From Lentisphaerae bacterium RIFOXYA12_64_32 (GTDB lineage Bacteria; Verrucomicrobiota; Lentisphaeria; Oligosphaerales; YB12-FULL-65-16): DNA of 51,463 nt. Shown piece by piece: positions 26,044 through 34,427 of this stretch. The notes below the pieces were generated by a model. It saw only the letters and a program-made list of their open reading frames with translations, had not been told where the DNA came from and did not search any database. How positions within the stretch are numbered: position 1 is the first letter of the stretch; each line of letters begins with the position of its first letter. The translations under genes and the position numbers were made by a program. The stretch is from contig MHBL01000283.1 of assembly GCA_001803235.1 (NCBI GenBank), positions 1 through 51,463 on the forward strand, given 5' to 3'.

Positions 26044-27315
26044 ATGGCGGACTTTGCACGGGCACGGGCGTTGCTGCAGCAGTTCAAGAAGGGCACCTAT
26101 CTGCACGGGCTGGGCGTGATGCCGCGCGTTGGTGCGGCGGTGGCGAAGCACGGGAAGCGCGCCTTGCTGTTGCGGCCGAAGTTCGAGGCGTCGGAAGCGT
26201 TCGTGAAACAGATTCGGGATTCGATGGACGCGGCCGGGGTGACACGCATCGGCGAGATCCCGGGCGCGCGCCCGAATGCGCCCTATGAGGACGTGGCGCG
26301 GATCACGGCCGAACTGAAGAAGCTGAATCCGGACGTGATCGTCAGTTTCGGCGGCGGCAGCACCATTGATGCGGTCAAGGCCGCCGAGGTCATGCGGACG
26401 CTCGGTGGTGCGTACGAGAATTACTACGGCATGGGCCTGGTCGGCAAGGCCCTGGCGCAGGCTGGCCGTACCCTGACGCCGCACGTGGCGATCCAGACGG
26501 CGGCCAGTTCCGCGGCGCACCTGACCAAATACTCGAACATCACCGACATGGCGACGGGGCAGAAGAAACTGATCATTGACGAGAGCATTGTCCCGATCCA
26601 GCCGGTATTTGACTACAATGTGACGTTCGGCGCGCCGGCGGAACTGACCGCTGATGGCGCGTTGGACGGTTGCTCGCATTGTCTCGAAGTCCTGTACGGT
26701 GCAGTCGGAAAACCGCACTACGGATTGGTCGAGGAGATCGCGCGCGAGGCGATTCAGGCGGTGGTCAAGTTTCTGCCCCAAGCCATGGCTGCGCCGCGCG
26801 ATGCCGAGGCGCGCGAAGCACTCGGGTTGGCGACTGACCTGGGCGGGTATGCGATCATGGTCGGCGGCACGAACGGGGGGCACCTCACGAGTTTTTCGTT
26901 GGTCGACGTCGTCGCGCATGGCCGCGCCTGCGCCATCCTGAACCCGTACTACACCGTGTTTTTCGCGCCGGCGATCCAGGCGCCGTTGCGTGTCGTGGGC
27001 GGGATCTACGAGGCGGCCGGGTATGCGCCGCACGGCATAGCGAATCTGAGCGGACGCGAACTTGGCGTGGCCGTGGCCCGTGCGATGATCGCATTCCAGC
27101 AGAAAATCGGGTTCCCGACCCGCCTGGGCGACGTGCCGGCGTTTACACCGGCGCACATCACGCGCGCCCTGACGGCAGCGAAAAACCCGCAACTCAAGAG
27201 CAAACTGGAGAACATGCCCGTGGCTCTGACGGCTGACCTGGTCGACGAGTACATGGGGTTGGTGCTTGAAGCAGCCAAGACCGGCGACTTGGGGTTGATC
27301 CGGAATCTGGCGTGA
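26044..27315 (+). CDS. Iron-type (group III) alcohol dehydrogenase
   Basis: The product has 423 residues and starts at ATG 26044, preceded by GGAAGGAG. The group III signature is present: VIVSFGGGSTIDAVKA (Gly103-Asp109) for NAD(P), then ADGALDGCSHCLE with Asp208 and His212 spaced as metal ligands. GGHLTSFSLVDVVAHG follows, offering the further two histidines. These enzymes reduce aldehydes or oxidise alcohols with iron or zinc. The gene is 180 bp downstream of the transaldolase-like gene and 36 bp before the SDR, so it is probably in the same transcript. A likely role is handling the three-carbon aldehyde or keto product of the aldolase step; this is inference. Confidence 0.87.
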   Translation: MADFARARALLQQFKKGTYLHGLGVMPRVGAAVAKHGKRALLLRPKFEASEAFVKQIRDSMDAAGVTRIGEIPGARPNAPYEDVARITAELKKLNPDVIVSFGGGSTIDAVKAAEVMRTLGGAYENYYGMGLVGKALAQAGRTLTPHVAIQTAASSAAHLTKYSNITDMATGQKKLIIDESIVPIQPVFDYNVTFGAPAELTADGALDGCSHCLEVLYGAVGKPHYGLVEEIAREAIQAVVKFLPQAMAAPRDAEAREALGLATDLGGYAIMVGGTNGGHLTSFSLVDVVAHGRACAILNPYYTVFFAPAIQAPLRVVGGIYEAAGYAPHGIANLSGRELGVAVARAMIAFQQKIGFPTRLGDVPAFTPAHITRALTAAKNPQLKSKLENMPVALTADLVDEYMGLVLEAAKTGDLGLIRNLA

Positions 27316-27351
27316 GAGCCGGGCGGTGCCGCCCAAGCAGGGAGAATCGGT

Positions 27352-28236
27352 ATGGACCAACGCTTCACCGGCAAGGTTGCGGTGGTGACTGGGGCGGGGC
27401 AGGGGATCGGGAAGGGGATTGCCCTGCGACTGGCCCGGGACGGCGCCGACGTTGTTGTGGCTGACTACAACGCGCAGACCGCCGCAGCAGCGGCGGCTGA
27501 GATCGCGGCGCTGGGGCGCCAGGCGGTGGCGCTGCAGGTCGACATTTCGCGTGCGGAGTCGGTGCAGAGCCTGGTCGATGGCGTGGTGGCGCGGTTGGGC
27601 CGGATCGATATGCTGGTCAATAACGCGGGCGTTGTACAGACCAAGCCGCTGCTGGAGTTGACCGAGGCGGACTGGGATCGGGTCATCAACACGAACCAGC
27701 GCGGGACGTTCTTCATGGTTCAGGCGGTGGCGCGCCAGATGCTCCGGCAACTGCCCGAGGCACTGCGCGCCGGCGGCGCGCCGGCCGATCTGCTGGCGGT
27801 CGGAAAGGCGCGCCCAACGGCGGGTGCGACGGCGGACGACGGGTTGCTGGGCAGCTACGGCAAGATCGTCAATCTTTCGTCTGTGGCCGGTCGGCGCGGA
27901 CGCTCGCTGCAGGCGCATTACGCCGCCAGCAAGGCGGCCATCATCAGCCTGACGCAGTCGGCGGCGCTGAACCTGGCGCCTTACAGGATCAACGTCAACG
28001 CCGTGTGCCCGGGCATCGTGCCTACGCCCATGTGGGAGCAGATCGACAAGGACCGTGCGCAACTGATGGGCGCCAAGCCGGGCGAGGCCATGGCCGCATT
28101 CATCGCCACCGTGCCGCTGAAGCGCGCCGCCACGGCGGAGGACATTGCCGGCGCCGTCGCTTTCTTCTGCTCCGCCGACGCCGACTGCATCACCGGCCAG
28201 TCGCTGAACGTCGACGGCGGGTTCGAGATGGATTGA
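27352..28236 (+). CDS. Classical short-chain dehydrogenase/reductase
   Basis: The product has 294 residues from ATG 27352. The cofactor motif is VVTGAGQGIG (Gly14-Gly20), followed by LVNNAG and the catalytic set Ser177, Tyr190 and Lys194 (NLSSVAG; HYAASKAAI). The C-terminal pattern NVDGGF is standard. Between helix E and the catalytic serine there is an insert of about 35 residues (LRAGGAPADLLAVGKARP) not seen in most classical SDRs. The gene closes the sugar-acid module; by analogy it could be a keto-acid or polyol oxidoreductase. The nucleotide preference (NAD versus NADP) favours NAD, because an acidic residue (VVVADYN) ends strand two. Confidence 0.9.
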   Translation: MDQRFTGKVAVVTGAGQGIGKGIALRLARDGADVVVADYNAQTAAAAAAEIAALGRQAVALQVDISRAESVQSLVDGVVARLGRIDMLVNNAGVVQTKPLLELTEADWDRVINTNQRGTFFMVQAVARQMLRQLPEALRAGGAPADLLAVGKARPTAGATADDGLLGSYGKIVNLSSVAGRRGRSLQAHYAASKAAIISLTQSAALNLAPYRINVNAVCPGIVPTPMWEQIDKDRAQLMGAKPGEAMAAFIATVPLKRAATAEDIAGAVAFFCSADADCITGQSLNVDGGFEMD

Positions 28237-28304
28237 TCCCAAGACCGTGTCGTTTCACGCAACGAAACTAGACTTTCCTCGGTCATTCGTGTATTGTATC
28301 ATGC

Positions 28305-28592
28305 ATGGCGACGAAGACCATTACACTCGAACTGGACGCGTACGAGAAACTCAGGCGTGCCAAGCGCTCCGAACGGGAGTCCTTCTCGCAGGTGGTGCGG
28401 CGTGCCGAGTTTTCTCCCGGCCCACACACGGGCGCGGCTATTCTTGCCGCTTTGGGGAATTGGTCGGTCGGTCGGGATCAAGCCATGGGGGATGTCTTGG
28501 AGTATCTTGATCGCGCGCACAGCGAGGATTCCGTGCGTCCCCGTGTTTCTCCATCGGCGTGGGGAGAGGCGAAAAGTGGTGGAGAAGCCTGA
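28305..28592 (+). CDS. vapB: VapB-type antitoxin
   Basis: The product has 95 residues. It begins MATKTITLELDAYEKLRRAK and continues RESFSQVVRR, the DNA-binding N-terminus of the DUF217/VapB antitoxin group. The C-terminal part is expected to wrap the toxin. ATG 28305 has no Shine-Dalgarno and a TATTGT/TATCAT-like sequence immediately upstream, so the message may be leaderless or nearly so. Its TGA stop overlaps the toxin ATG by one base, the usual antitoxin-first order. Autorepression by the VapBC complex is typical of such pairs. Confidence 0.78.
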   Translation: MATKTITLELDAYEKLRRAKRSERESFSQVVRRAEFSPGPHTGAAILAALGNWSVGRDQAMGDVLEYLDRAHSEDSVRPRVSPSAWGEAKSGGEA

Positions 28593-28984
28593 TGCATCTG
28601 GACACGTGCTTCCTGATCGACCTCTTCCGCGAGACACTGCGACATCAACCGTCTCACGCCCAGACCTTCATCGAGCAGCATGCGGGGGCGGCGTTCTCGA
28701 TCTCGGTCATCGCGGCTCTGGAATTCGAAGAGGGCTTCGGGGATGACCGGCTTGACGAGGCCAGGTCGTTTCTGGCGCCGTTCGAAGTTTTGCCCGTGGA
28801 CCGGTTGGTGGCGTCTCGGGGCGCCCGCGTCCGCCGCGCTCTGCGCCAGAGCGGTCTTATCTTGGGCGACCACGACACGTTGATTGCCGCAACCGCACTG
28901 CACTGCGACGAACCCCTGGTCACGGACAACCTGATCCATTTCGGGCGCGTGCCGGGGTTGCGCGTCATCCGGTACAAGTCATGA
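28592..28984 (+). CDS. vapC: VapC-type PIN-domain toxin
   Basis: The product has 130 residues, normal for VapC ribonucleases. The PIN acidic residues are visible: Asp4 (HLDTCFLIDLF), Glu44 (VIAALEFEEG), Asp93/Asp95 (LGDHDTLIAA) and Asp112 (LVTDN), which would bind the metal ions for RNA cutting. The start ATG overlaps the antitoxin stop (TGATG), and its own TGA overlaps the start of the methyltransferase gene (ATGA). The latter coupling is unusual. Confidence 0.85.
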   Translation: MHLDTCFLIDLFRETLRHQPSHAQTFIEQHAGAAFSISVIAALEFEEGFGDDRLDEARSFLAPFEVLPVDRLVASRGARVRRALRQSGLILGDHDTLIAATALHCDEPLVTDNLIHFGRVPGLRVIRYKS

Positions 28985-30186
28985 CCTTTGCCGATCTCAT
29001 TCAGGCGCGGTTGCGTTCCATGGGCGCAATGGCGCACGGATTCTCAATTGAGCCCCTGGCGCACTTGGATTACGCGCAGGAGTTGGCGCTCAAGAACGAG
29101 GCGCTCCGGGAGTTCTGGACAGCGTGCCGATTACCCGGAACGCCGGCGCCCGTTGTGGCCGCGCCGCGGCCGCGGCAGTACCGCACGACCACGCGGCGGC
29201 ATGCCCGTTACGGCAGGGACGGATTTCGACTGGCCGTGTCGGAGGATGATGGCGCGCGTCCCGGACCGGTGGGCGAGCGTTCGGTGCTTGAGCCGGTCGA
29301 GCACGGCGCGCTGTACTCGTTCATGGAGGGGAAGCTGAGCGAGTCGCACTTCCGCGTCCTGGCTGAGGCGCTGAACCATGTGATCATCCGCGGCAGTTAC
29401 GCCGAACGGTGCGTGATCTTCAACGTTTCCGGTCTGGACGGGAAGGTCGTACGGAAATTGAAGATTCTGGGTGCGGCGCTGCCGGAGTTCGACCGCGAGG
29501 TGGTCTCGGCGTTCGTTTTCGTCGACCCGACACAGTCGCGGTACTACCTCGACTCGGGGCAGGTCCCTGGCAGTGTCAAGACGAAGAAACTGTTTGGACC
29601 CGGGGTGCTGGTGGTCGAGTTCTGTGGCCACCGGTACCTGTACTACCCGACCGCGTTCACGCAGGTGAATGAAGCGATGGTGCCGGTGATGCTCGCCACC
29701 GCCAGGGAACTGCTGGCGCCCGCTCGCGACCAGCACCTCGTGGACCTCTACTGCGGCTACGGGTTGTTCACACACTTCCTCGCCGACTCCTACGCGCACG
29801 CCTGGGGCGTGGATTCGTCGCCCCAGGGCATCGAAGCGGCGGAGAAAAACGCCCGCTTCTTCCCGCCGGGAAACAAGGTTGCGTTCCGGGTCGGACAGAT
29901 CAGCGGTGAGTCCTTCATGCGCTTTCTGCCGCGTCCGGACGGGCACGCGGAGGTGCTGCTGGCCGACCCGCCGCGTCAGGGCATGCCGGCGGAGGTGATC
30001 TCGGCGCTGGCCTCAAGGACGCCGGGGAAGGTGCTGCAGGCATGTTGCGGCACGGACGAGATGCCGCGGCAGGTGGCCTGCTGGCAGGCCAGCGGCTACC
30101 AGGTCACGAAGGTAGTGCCCCTGGACATGTTTGCCGGAACGCCGCACCTGGAGACGTTGCTGCTGCTCGAGCCGGTCCGGGGATGA
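28981..30186 (+). CDS. TrmA/RlmD-family SAM-dependent RNA methyltransferase, atypical
   Basis: The product has 401 residues. The family signature is clear in the second half: FTQVNEAMVPVM, the SAM site VDLYCGYGLFTHFL, LLADPPRQGMPAEV and the C-terminal VVPLDMFAGTPHLETLLLLE. Members of this family make 5-methyluridine in rRNA or tRNA using a nucleophilic cysteine in S-C-N-P. Here the corresponding place reads QACCGTDEMP, so a cysteine remains but the motif is changed. The N-terminal ~170 residues are not a TRAM domain I recognise, and no Fe-S cluster cysteines are evident. The start ATG overlaps the VapC stop by 4 nt, implying coupled translation with a toxin-antitoxin pair. Confidence 0.78.
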   Translation: MTFADLIQARLRSMGAMAHGFSIEPLAHLDYAQELALKNEALREFWTACRLPGTPAPVVAAPRPRQYRTTTRRHARYGRDGFRLAVSEDDGARPGPVGERSVLEPVEHGALYSFMEGKLSESHFRVLAEALNHVIIRGSYAERCVIFNVSGLDGKVVRKLKILGAALPEFDREVVSAFVFVDPTQSRYYLDSGQVPGSVKTKKLFGPGVLVVEFCGHRYLYYPTAFTQVNEAMVPVMLATARELLAPARDQHLVDLYCGYGLFTHFLADSYAHAWGVDSSPQGIEAAEKNARFFPPGNKVAFRVGQISGESFMRFLPRPDGHAEVLLADPPRQGMPAEVISALASRTPGKVLQACCGTDEMPRQVACWQASGYQVTKVVPLDMFAGTPHLETLLLLEPVRG

Positions 30187-30255
30187 GGCGCGCTTGATGG
30201 CGGCGTGCGGCGGGATCCATCCGAATGTCCCCCAGCGCGATTCTGATGTCGGCCG

Positions 30256-30334
30256 TTGGAGGGATGAGGGCTGAAAGCTTTGGAGGGATGAGGGCTGAAA
30301 GCTTTGGAGGGATGAGGGCTGAAAGCTGAAAGCT
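30256..30334 (+). repeat. Three tandem 24 bp repeats in a convergent intergenic region
   Basis: Three identical 24 bp units (30256, 30280, 30304), each starting TTGGAGGGATGAGGG and ending CTGAAAGCT, plus an extra GAAAGCT. An inverted relative (CCTCAGGTTTCAGGTTTCAT...CCCTCC) follows at about 30374-30402, so the transcript can fold into a long hairpin. The methyltransferase and lyase genes converge here, so a two-way terminator role is possible. Confidence 0.8.
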
Positions 30335-30464
30335 GAGGTGCAGAGTCCGGCGAGGAAAACGGATCTCCTGCATTCGCCTCAGGTTTCAGGTTTCATCCCT
30401 CCCTGCGGGTGTGGCGGACCCTAAGTTGGGTGTCATTGGGATCCGTCCCCCGTTTTCCCTTCCG

Positions 30465-33400
30465 CTACGCTCCCAGGCAGTCGAGTGTCCCGGCGGCGGT
30501 TGCCGCGACGACGCGACCATCGGGGAACCCAAACAGGCGTGCGGCCGGTGTCGGGAGATCGACGTACTCGACCACTTTCCCGTTCTCGTCGAGCCAGGCC
30601 ACGCGGCCGGACTCGGTTGCCGCGCACACGCCCTTGCCGCTCGCGGTCAGTGCGGTGCAGGGGCTGCCGAGACGCGCGCGCCAGCGCAAGCCCCCGCTGC
30701 CGTCGATGCCGTGCACGTCACCGGTCCGCGACGCGGCCACAATCCCGCCAGTGGTCAGTACCAGCCCTGCCGGTTCGTCGCCGATACTGCGTGTCCACTT
30801 CTTCTCGCCCACGTGGCTGATGCAGTGCACCAGTGTATCGCTGCCGGCCGTAAGGACTTCGGGGTGTCCGTCGCCGTCGACGTCACGGATCGTGACCCAG
30901 GGGAACGTTGGACCAGCCTGCCAGTAGTCGTTGTAGTCTTCGTCCTGCCAGAGGCGTTGTCCATCAGCGGTGGCGGCGGGCACGCAGAAGTAGATGGTGC
31001 CGACGGCGATTTCGTCGCGGCCGTCGCCGTTCAGGTCGCCGCTGTCGAGGCACAGGACGGAGTGCGCGACAGTGTCGAACGTCCAGCGGAACGTACCGTC
31101 ACACTTCAGGGCGTGCACGCGCCAGCCGGCCGTGCCGACGATGGGCCAGGCTCGTCCATTGCCGTCGAGGTTGGCGAGGCACAGGGCGCGGCCCCATCCG
31201 GGCATGTTCGCGTGGGTTGGAAGCTGCACCTCGAGTCGTGTCTCTCCGTCTGGCTTCAGCAACCGCAGTACGGAATCCCGTCCGGTGGCCAGCAGCGTGA
31301 TGTCCGGCTCACCCCAGAGTCGGCCGGCGAGCACCGCTTCAATGGGTTGCGGACTCCGCAGTAGTTCGCGCGCCCGTCCCGCGGCGGTCACGGCAACGAC
31401 CGCACCGTTCGCGCAGCCGGCGAGGCAGCCGCCGTCCGGGATCGGCGCAAGGCAGGTGGCGGGGGCCGGCAGTGCGGCGCACCAGGCAACCGGGACGCGG
31501 CGGGCGCCGCGCGGCAGTGCGGGTGTGGCCGAGGCGACAGGCTGCGGGGCGGTGAGGAACGTCAGGCGGTTCGCGTCCGTCAGGGGGTGGTCAACTTTAG
31601 TCTCAACGGTGATCCGGTCGGGGGTGACCGCCAGGGTCGGGCCGTCGCCGGCGACCTGGACGCAGCCGGGCGCGGTCCAGGTCAGAGACCGACGTGGCGA
31701 CGCGTGGGTGTCGTTCGGCAGCAGCAGGTTGATGAAACCGATTTCGTCGCCGCGTTTCAGGCGCACCTTGCGGAGTTCGCAGAGCACCTTCGGCGCCGAG
31801 TCGCCGAACTTGTACTCCGGGTACTCGGGTGTATTCAACGGCTCGGGCTCAACGTCGAGCCGGCGTTCGGAGTCGCCGAGTTCGGCGACAATGAACCGCT
31901 CGCCGGTGTGGTTCGCATGCAGGCCGGTGTCCGTAAGCCGCGCGTCGCCGAGCGTGCGCCAGTAGCAGCGCAGTTCGTAGTCGCCCGCCTTCAGGGCACG
32001 CAGCGAGTCGAGCGCCAGGATGCAGTCGCGGTTCAGCCAGATCAGCGTTCGTGTCCAGTCGCAGCCGTTGTAGTCGTGGAGCGTGGTCTGGGTGATGGCG
32101 CCGCCGGCGAACGGCACGGTCAGGTCGAGGCGCGTGATGACCGGGATCGGGCCGTGCTCGCCGTTGCGGATGACCATGACCATGTTGTGCTGCTTCGGCA
32201 TGCGGCGGATGTAATCATTGTCGACCAGGAACAGCCGGCCGCGCGCCTGGTACTGGCTGATCGAGTTCGCGTCCGGGTGCCCGTGCTGACCGGAGCCGAA
32301 GCCCTGCAGCAGCAGGTAATCATCGTCCGGGCTCCAGCCGCCGCGCAGCGAGATCTTGTCGAACGACCGCGTGGCCGGGACGTTGCGTTTGTCGGGCGGC
32401 GCCGGGTAGCCGGGGAAGCGTGGCAGGCCGGTCCAGCGCCAGATGGTCGAGTCGAGCGGGAACACGAACATCCCGACGTGTTGAGCGGGCGGCTCGCCGT
32501 GGATGTGGCGCGTGAGCACGTCGGCGGCGCTGGCATCGGGCGTGCACTTGTCGGCGACCCACTTGTAGCCAGGGTCGTTGTGCCACTCGGCAGCGCGCAG
32601 CAGGATGTGCGCCGCATTGCCCGGGTGTGCGTGGTACGCGCCGCAGTCGCCGTACGGTATCGCCTCGAAGTGGTTGTTCATGGTGCACACGGCCATGTCG
32701 GCGTAGTGCGTCATCTTGGCGCTGCGCACGTAGCGCGTGTCGCCGGTGGCCAGGTGCACGTCGATCAGGTCGTGTCCGACCAGCCAACTGTAGCCGCCGC
32801 CGCCTTCGTCGAACGACCGGCCCGCCTTGGATGCCCGAGCAAATACGCGCATCGCCTTGTCGATCCACGCGTCGGTGTCGACGACGGCGTAGCCGTGCCG
32901 GCGCAGGTACGTGCAGCCGAAGAACAGCCCACGCGCCGGGAACGTCGAGTGGTTGAAGATCTGGTGTTCCGCCTCGGTGATGCGCCACTTCTGGTAGGTG
33001 ATTGAGTCGTGGCAGTACTCGGTGCAGGAGGCGACGAAGTTGGCCATGAGCCGGCGCTCCGCGTCCGTGAAGAACGGCAGTTCCTCGACCGCGTCCCAGC
33101 CGGTCACGAGGATGTCGGTCCAGAAATCGACTGCCGACATGAGCCAGAAGGAGAGGGGGCTCTGGCCGGTGGCATACGGCGTGGCCAGCGTCATGAACGC
33201 GCGCGCCCACCGCTCTTCGCCGCCAGCGACCAGGTGCCGCAGCGCGGTCATCATGGCGCCCGGTCGGCCGGTCCAGTAGGCGGAGCCCTGCTGGCCGAAG
33301 CTCTCCTTGATCAGTTGCGCCGGGTCCGGCGTGACCGGCAGCGGGTCGACGTGGAACAGCCGGCCCGGGACGACCCAACGCCTGGCCTGATCGACGACCT

Positions 33401-33848
33401 GCTCCGGCAGCGCGGCGGCGCCGCGCTCGAGCACCTCGGCAGTCGCGCCGAGCACACCGATCACGTTGTGGCTGTCGCCGAACGGGTTGTGGACCGAGGT
33501 CAGCCGCAAACCTGTGTTCGGGTAGTCGGCGTCCGCGAGGAAGCGCAGGTAGTGCAGACGCCGCAGCAGGCGGTTGTTCCCGGCGTGCCCGACCGCGATC
33601 AGGTGTCCCGGCAGTTCTTGCGCGCGAGCGAACGCCGCGTCGCTCAGGACCGGCAGTTTCCGGCCGACCCGGCGCCGCAGCGCCTCACGGAGCTGGTCCA
33701 CGACCGGCCGCAGCGCCGCGTCGGTCGGCGCGACAATCGCCGCGCCGTCCGCGAGCCCGGCAATGGCGGTTTCCGCATGCAACGGCGCCAGCGTGCGAAT
33801 GCGGTCGGTGTCGATCCGCAGCGAGATCATGATGCCTTTATCGGACAT
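30465..33848 (-). CDS. Heparinase-II/III-like polysaccharide lyase with beta-propeller
   Basis: The product has 1127 residues. ATG 33848 has AAAGGG upstream; no signal peptide is visible. The first ~110 residues resemble the N-terminal domain of family 67 glucuronidases (LPGHLIAVGHAGNNRLLRRL). Residues ~150-480 are an alpha-toroid with FNHSTFPARGLFFG and GGGGYSWLVGHDLID. Residues ~490-780 form a beta-sandwich with the heparinase motif QHGHPDANSISQY (His522, His524, Asp526) and RLFLVDNDY. From ~800 on, propeller blades carry FG-GAP-like repeats (SGDLNGDGRDEIAV; RDVDGDGHPEVLTAG). The combination suggests elimination of a uronic-acid polymer plus substrate or surface binding. Lack of a leader is odd for a lyase. 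Confidence 0.8.
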   Translation of the reverse strand: MSDKGIMISLRIDTDRIRTLAPLHAETAIAGLADGAAIVAPTDAALRPVVDQLREALRRRVGRKLPVLSDAAFARAQELPGHLIAVGHAGNNRLLRRLHYLRFLADADYPNTGLRLTSVHNPFGDSHNVIGVLGATAEVLERGAAALPEQVVDQARRWVVPGRLFHVDPLPVTPDPAQLIKESFGQQGSAYWTGRPGAMMTALRHLVAGGEERWARAFMTLATPYATGQSPLSFWLMSAVDFWTDILVTGWDAVEELPFFTDAERRLMANFVASCTEYCHDSITYQKWRITEAEHQIFNHSTFPARGLFFGCTYLRRHGYAVVDTDAWIDKAMRVFARASKAGRSFDEGGGGYSWLVGHDLIDVHLATGDTRYVRSAKMTHYADMAVCTMNNHFEAIPYGDCGAYHAHPGNAAHILLRAAEWHNDPGYKWVADKCTPDASAADVLTRHIHGEPPAQHVGMFVFPLDSTIWRWTGLPRFPGYPAPPDKRNVPATRSFDKISLRGGWSPDDDYLLLQGFGSGQHGHPDANSISQYQARGRLFLVDNDYIRRMPKQHNMVMVIRNGEHGPIPVITRLDLTVPFAGGAITQTTLHDYNGCDWTRTLIWLNRDCILALDSLRALKAGDYELRCYWRTLGDARLTDTGLHANHTGERFIVAELGDSERRLDVEPEPLNTPEYPEYKFGDSAPKVLCELRKVRLKRGDEIGFINLLLPNDTHASPRRSLTWTAPGCVQVAGDGPTLAVTPDRITVETKVDHPLTDANRLTFLTAPQPVASATPALPRGARRVPVAWCAALPAPATCLAPIPDGGCLAGCANGAVVAVTAAGRARELLRSPQPIEAVLAGRLWGEPDITLLATGRDSVLRLLKPDGETRLEVQLPTHANMPGWGRALCLANLDGNGRAWPIVGTAGWRVHALKCDGTFRWTFDTVAHSVLCLDSGDLNGDGRDEIAVGTIYFCVPAATADGQRLWQDEDYNDYWQAGPTFPWVTIRDVDGDGHPEVLTAGSDTLVHCISHVGEKKWTRSIGDEPAGLVLTTGGIVAASRTGDVHGIDGSGGLRWRARLGSPCTALTASGKGVCAATESGRVAWLDENGKVVEYVDLPTPAARLFGFPDGRVVAATAAGTLDCLGA

Positions 33849-33996
33849 GGTGGCGGCCCTTTCACCAGGGGGCAGAGAGAGGTTTCAGGTTTCAGTGTTC
33901 AGGTGTCAGGGGACAGAACAGGACAGGCTGAGCGTCTCCTTTGCGCCGTAACCATACCACCGCCGGTGCAGGATGAAAGCGGCAGCGTGTTGCGAT

Positions 33997-34152
33997 CAGG
34001 GCTGTTTCAAGATTCGTGACCGTCGCGTGCAGCGAGTACCCCCGGCGTGTCCCCACGCCGGGGGGGGGCGGCCTGAGGACAGGCCGCCCCTACCGGGTGT
34101 GCGCGGAGGTGTGGCCTTCCGAGACGCGGCGCCAGATCTTGAAACAGCCCTG
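33997..34152. mobile_element. MITE with perfect 17 bp inverted ends and 9 bp target duplication
   Basis: 156 bp. The ends CAGGGCTGTTTCAAGAT and ATCTTGAAACAGCCCTG are perfect inverted repeats. The element is bordered on both sides by TGTTGCGAT (33988-33996 and 34153-34161), a 9 bp target-site duplication. The interior contains two strong hairpins (CCCCGGCGTG/CACGCCGGGG and GGGCGGCCTG/CAGGCCGCCC) and no gene. The perfect ends and duplication suggest recent insertion by a transposase supplied elsewhere. Confidence 0.85.
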
Positions 34153-34171
34153 TGTTGCGATCGGCAGACGC

Positions 34172-34376
34172 ATGTGGAGTGCGGCGGCAGAGTCATGCGG
34201 AATCGCAGGACGGCGACGCCGCTTTGGCTCCCGGCGGAGCCGGGTGGCGCGTGGCCTGCGCGGCTGGCGTCGGCGTGTCGGCCAATGGTTGTTCCCGTGG
34301 GCGGCGGGGCGCTCCGCGCCGAGCCAAAGCGGGGTCGCCGGCCGCTGTTGGCGGCCTCTGCCCCCGCACTCCACAT
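34172..34376. repeat. Palindromic dispersed repeat, copy B
   Basis: 205 bp. The outer inverted ends are TGTGGAGTGCGGCGGCAGAG and its near-perfect complement at 34356-34375. The inner pair is CGCCGCTTTGGCTC and GAGCCAAAGCGGGG. It begins only 10 bp after the MITE's right duplication. Larger than copy A because of a longer centre. Confidence 0.8.
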
Positions 34377-34394
34377 GGCTGGTCCGCAAGTCAT

Positions 34395-34427
34395 GGGCGT
34401 GTGACGGACCCGTCGAAGGGGTGAGGC
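34395..34427 (+). repeat. 33 bp direct repeat, left copy flanking the PIN module
   Basis: It starts GGGCGTGTGACGGACC and is identical over 33 bp to 35245-35277, exactly 850 bp away. It is followed directly by AGGGGAGGGTGA, which in the other copy appears after a 16 bp insertion. Confidence 0.85.

Noticed and set aside
22565..28236. Sulfoquinovose transaldolase pathway
   Set aside because: No sulfoquinovosidase, keto-aldose isomerase or sulfonate exporter is present, and the transaldolase-like protein is much longer than I expect for that pathway. UxaE-like features favour a uronate-type substrate.
30256..30334. CRISPR array from the three 24 bp units
   Set aside because: The units are directly adjacent with no spacers, and no cas genes are near. 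The heptamer tract at 45121 fails for the same reason.
33997..34376. One composite transposon made of the MITE and palindromic repeat B
   Set aside because: The 9 bp target duplication closes exactly around the 156 bp MITE, so repeat B is a separate neighbour.
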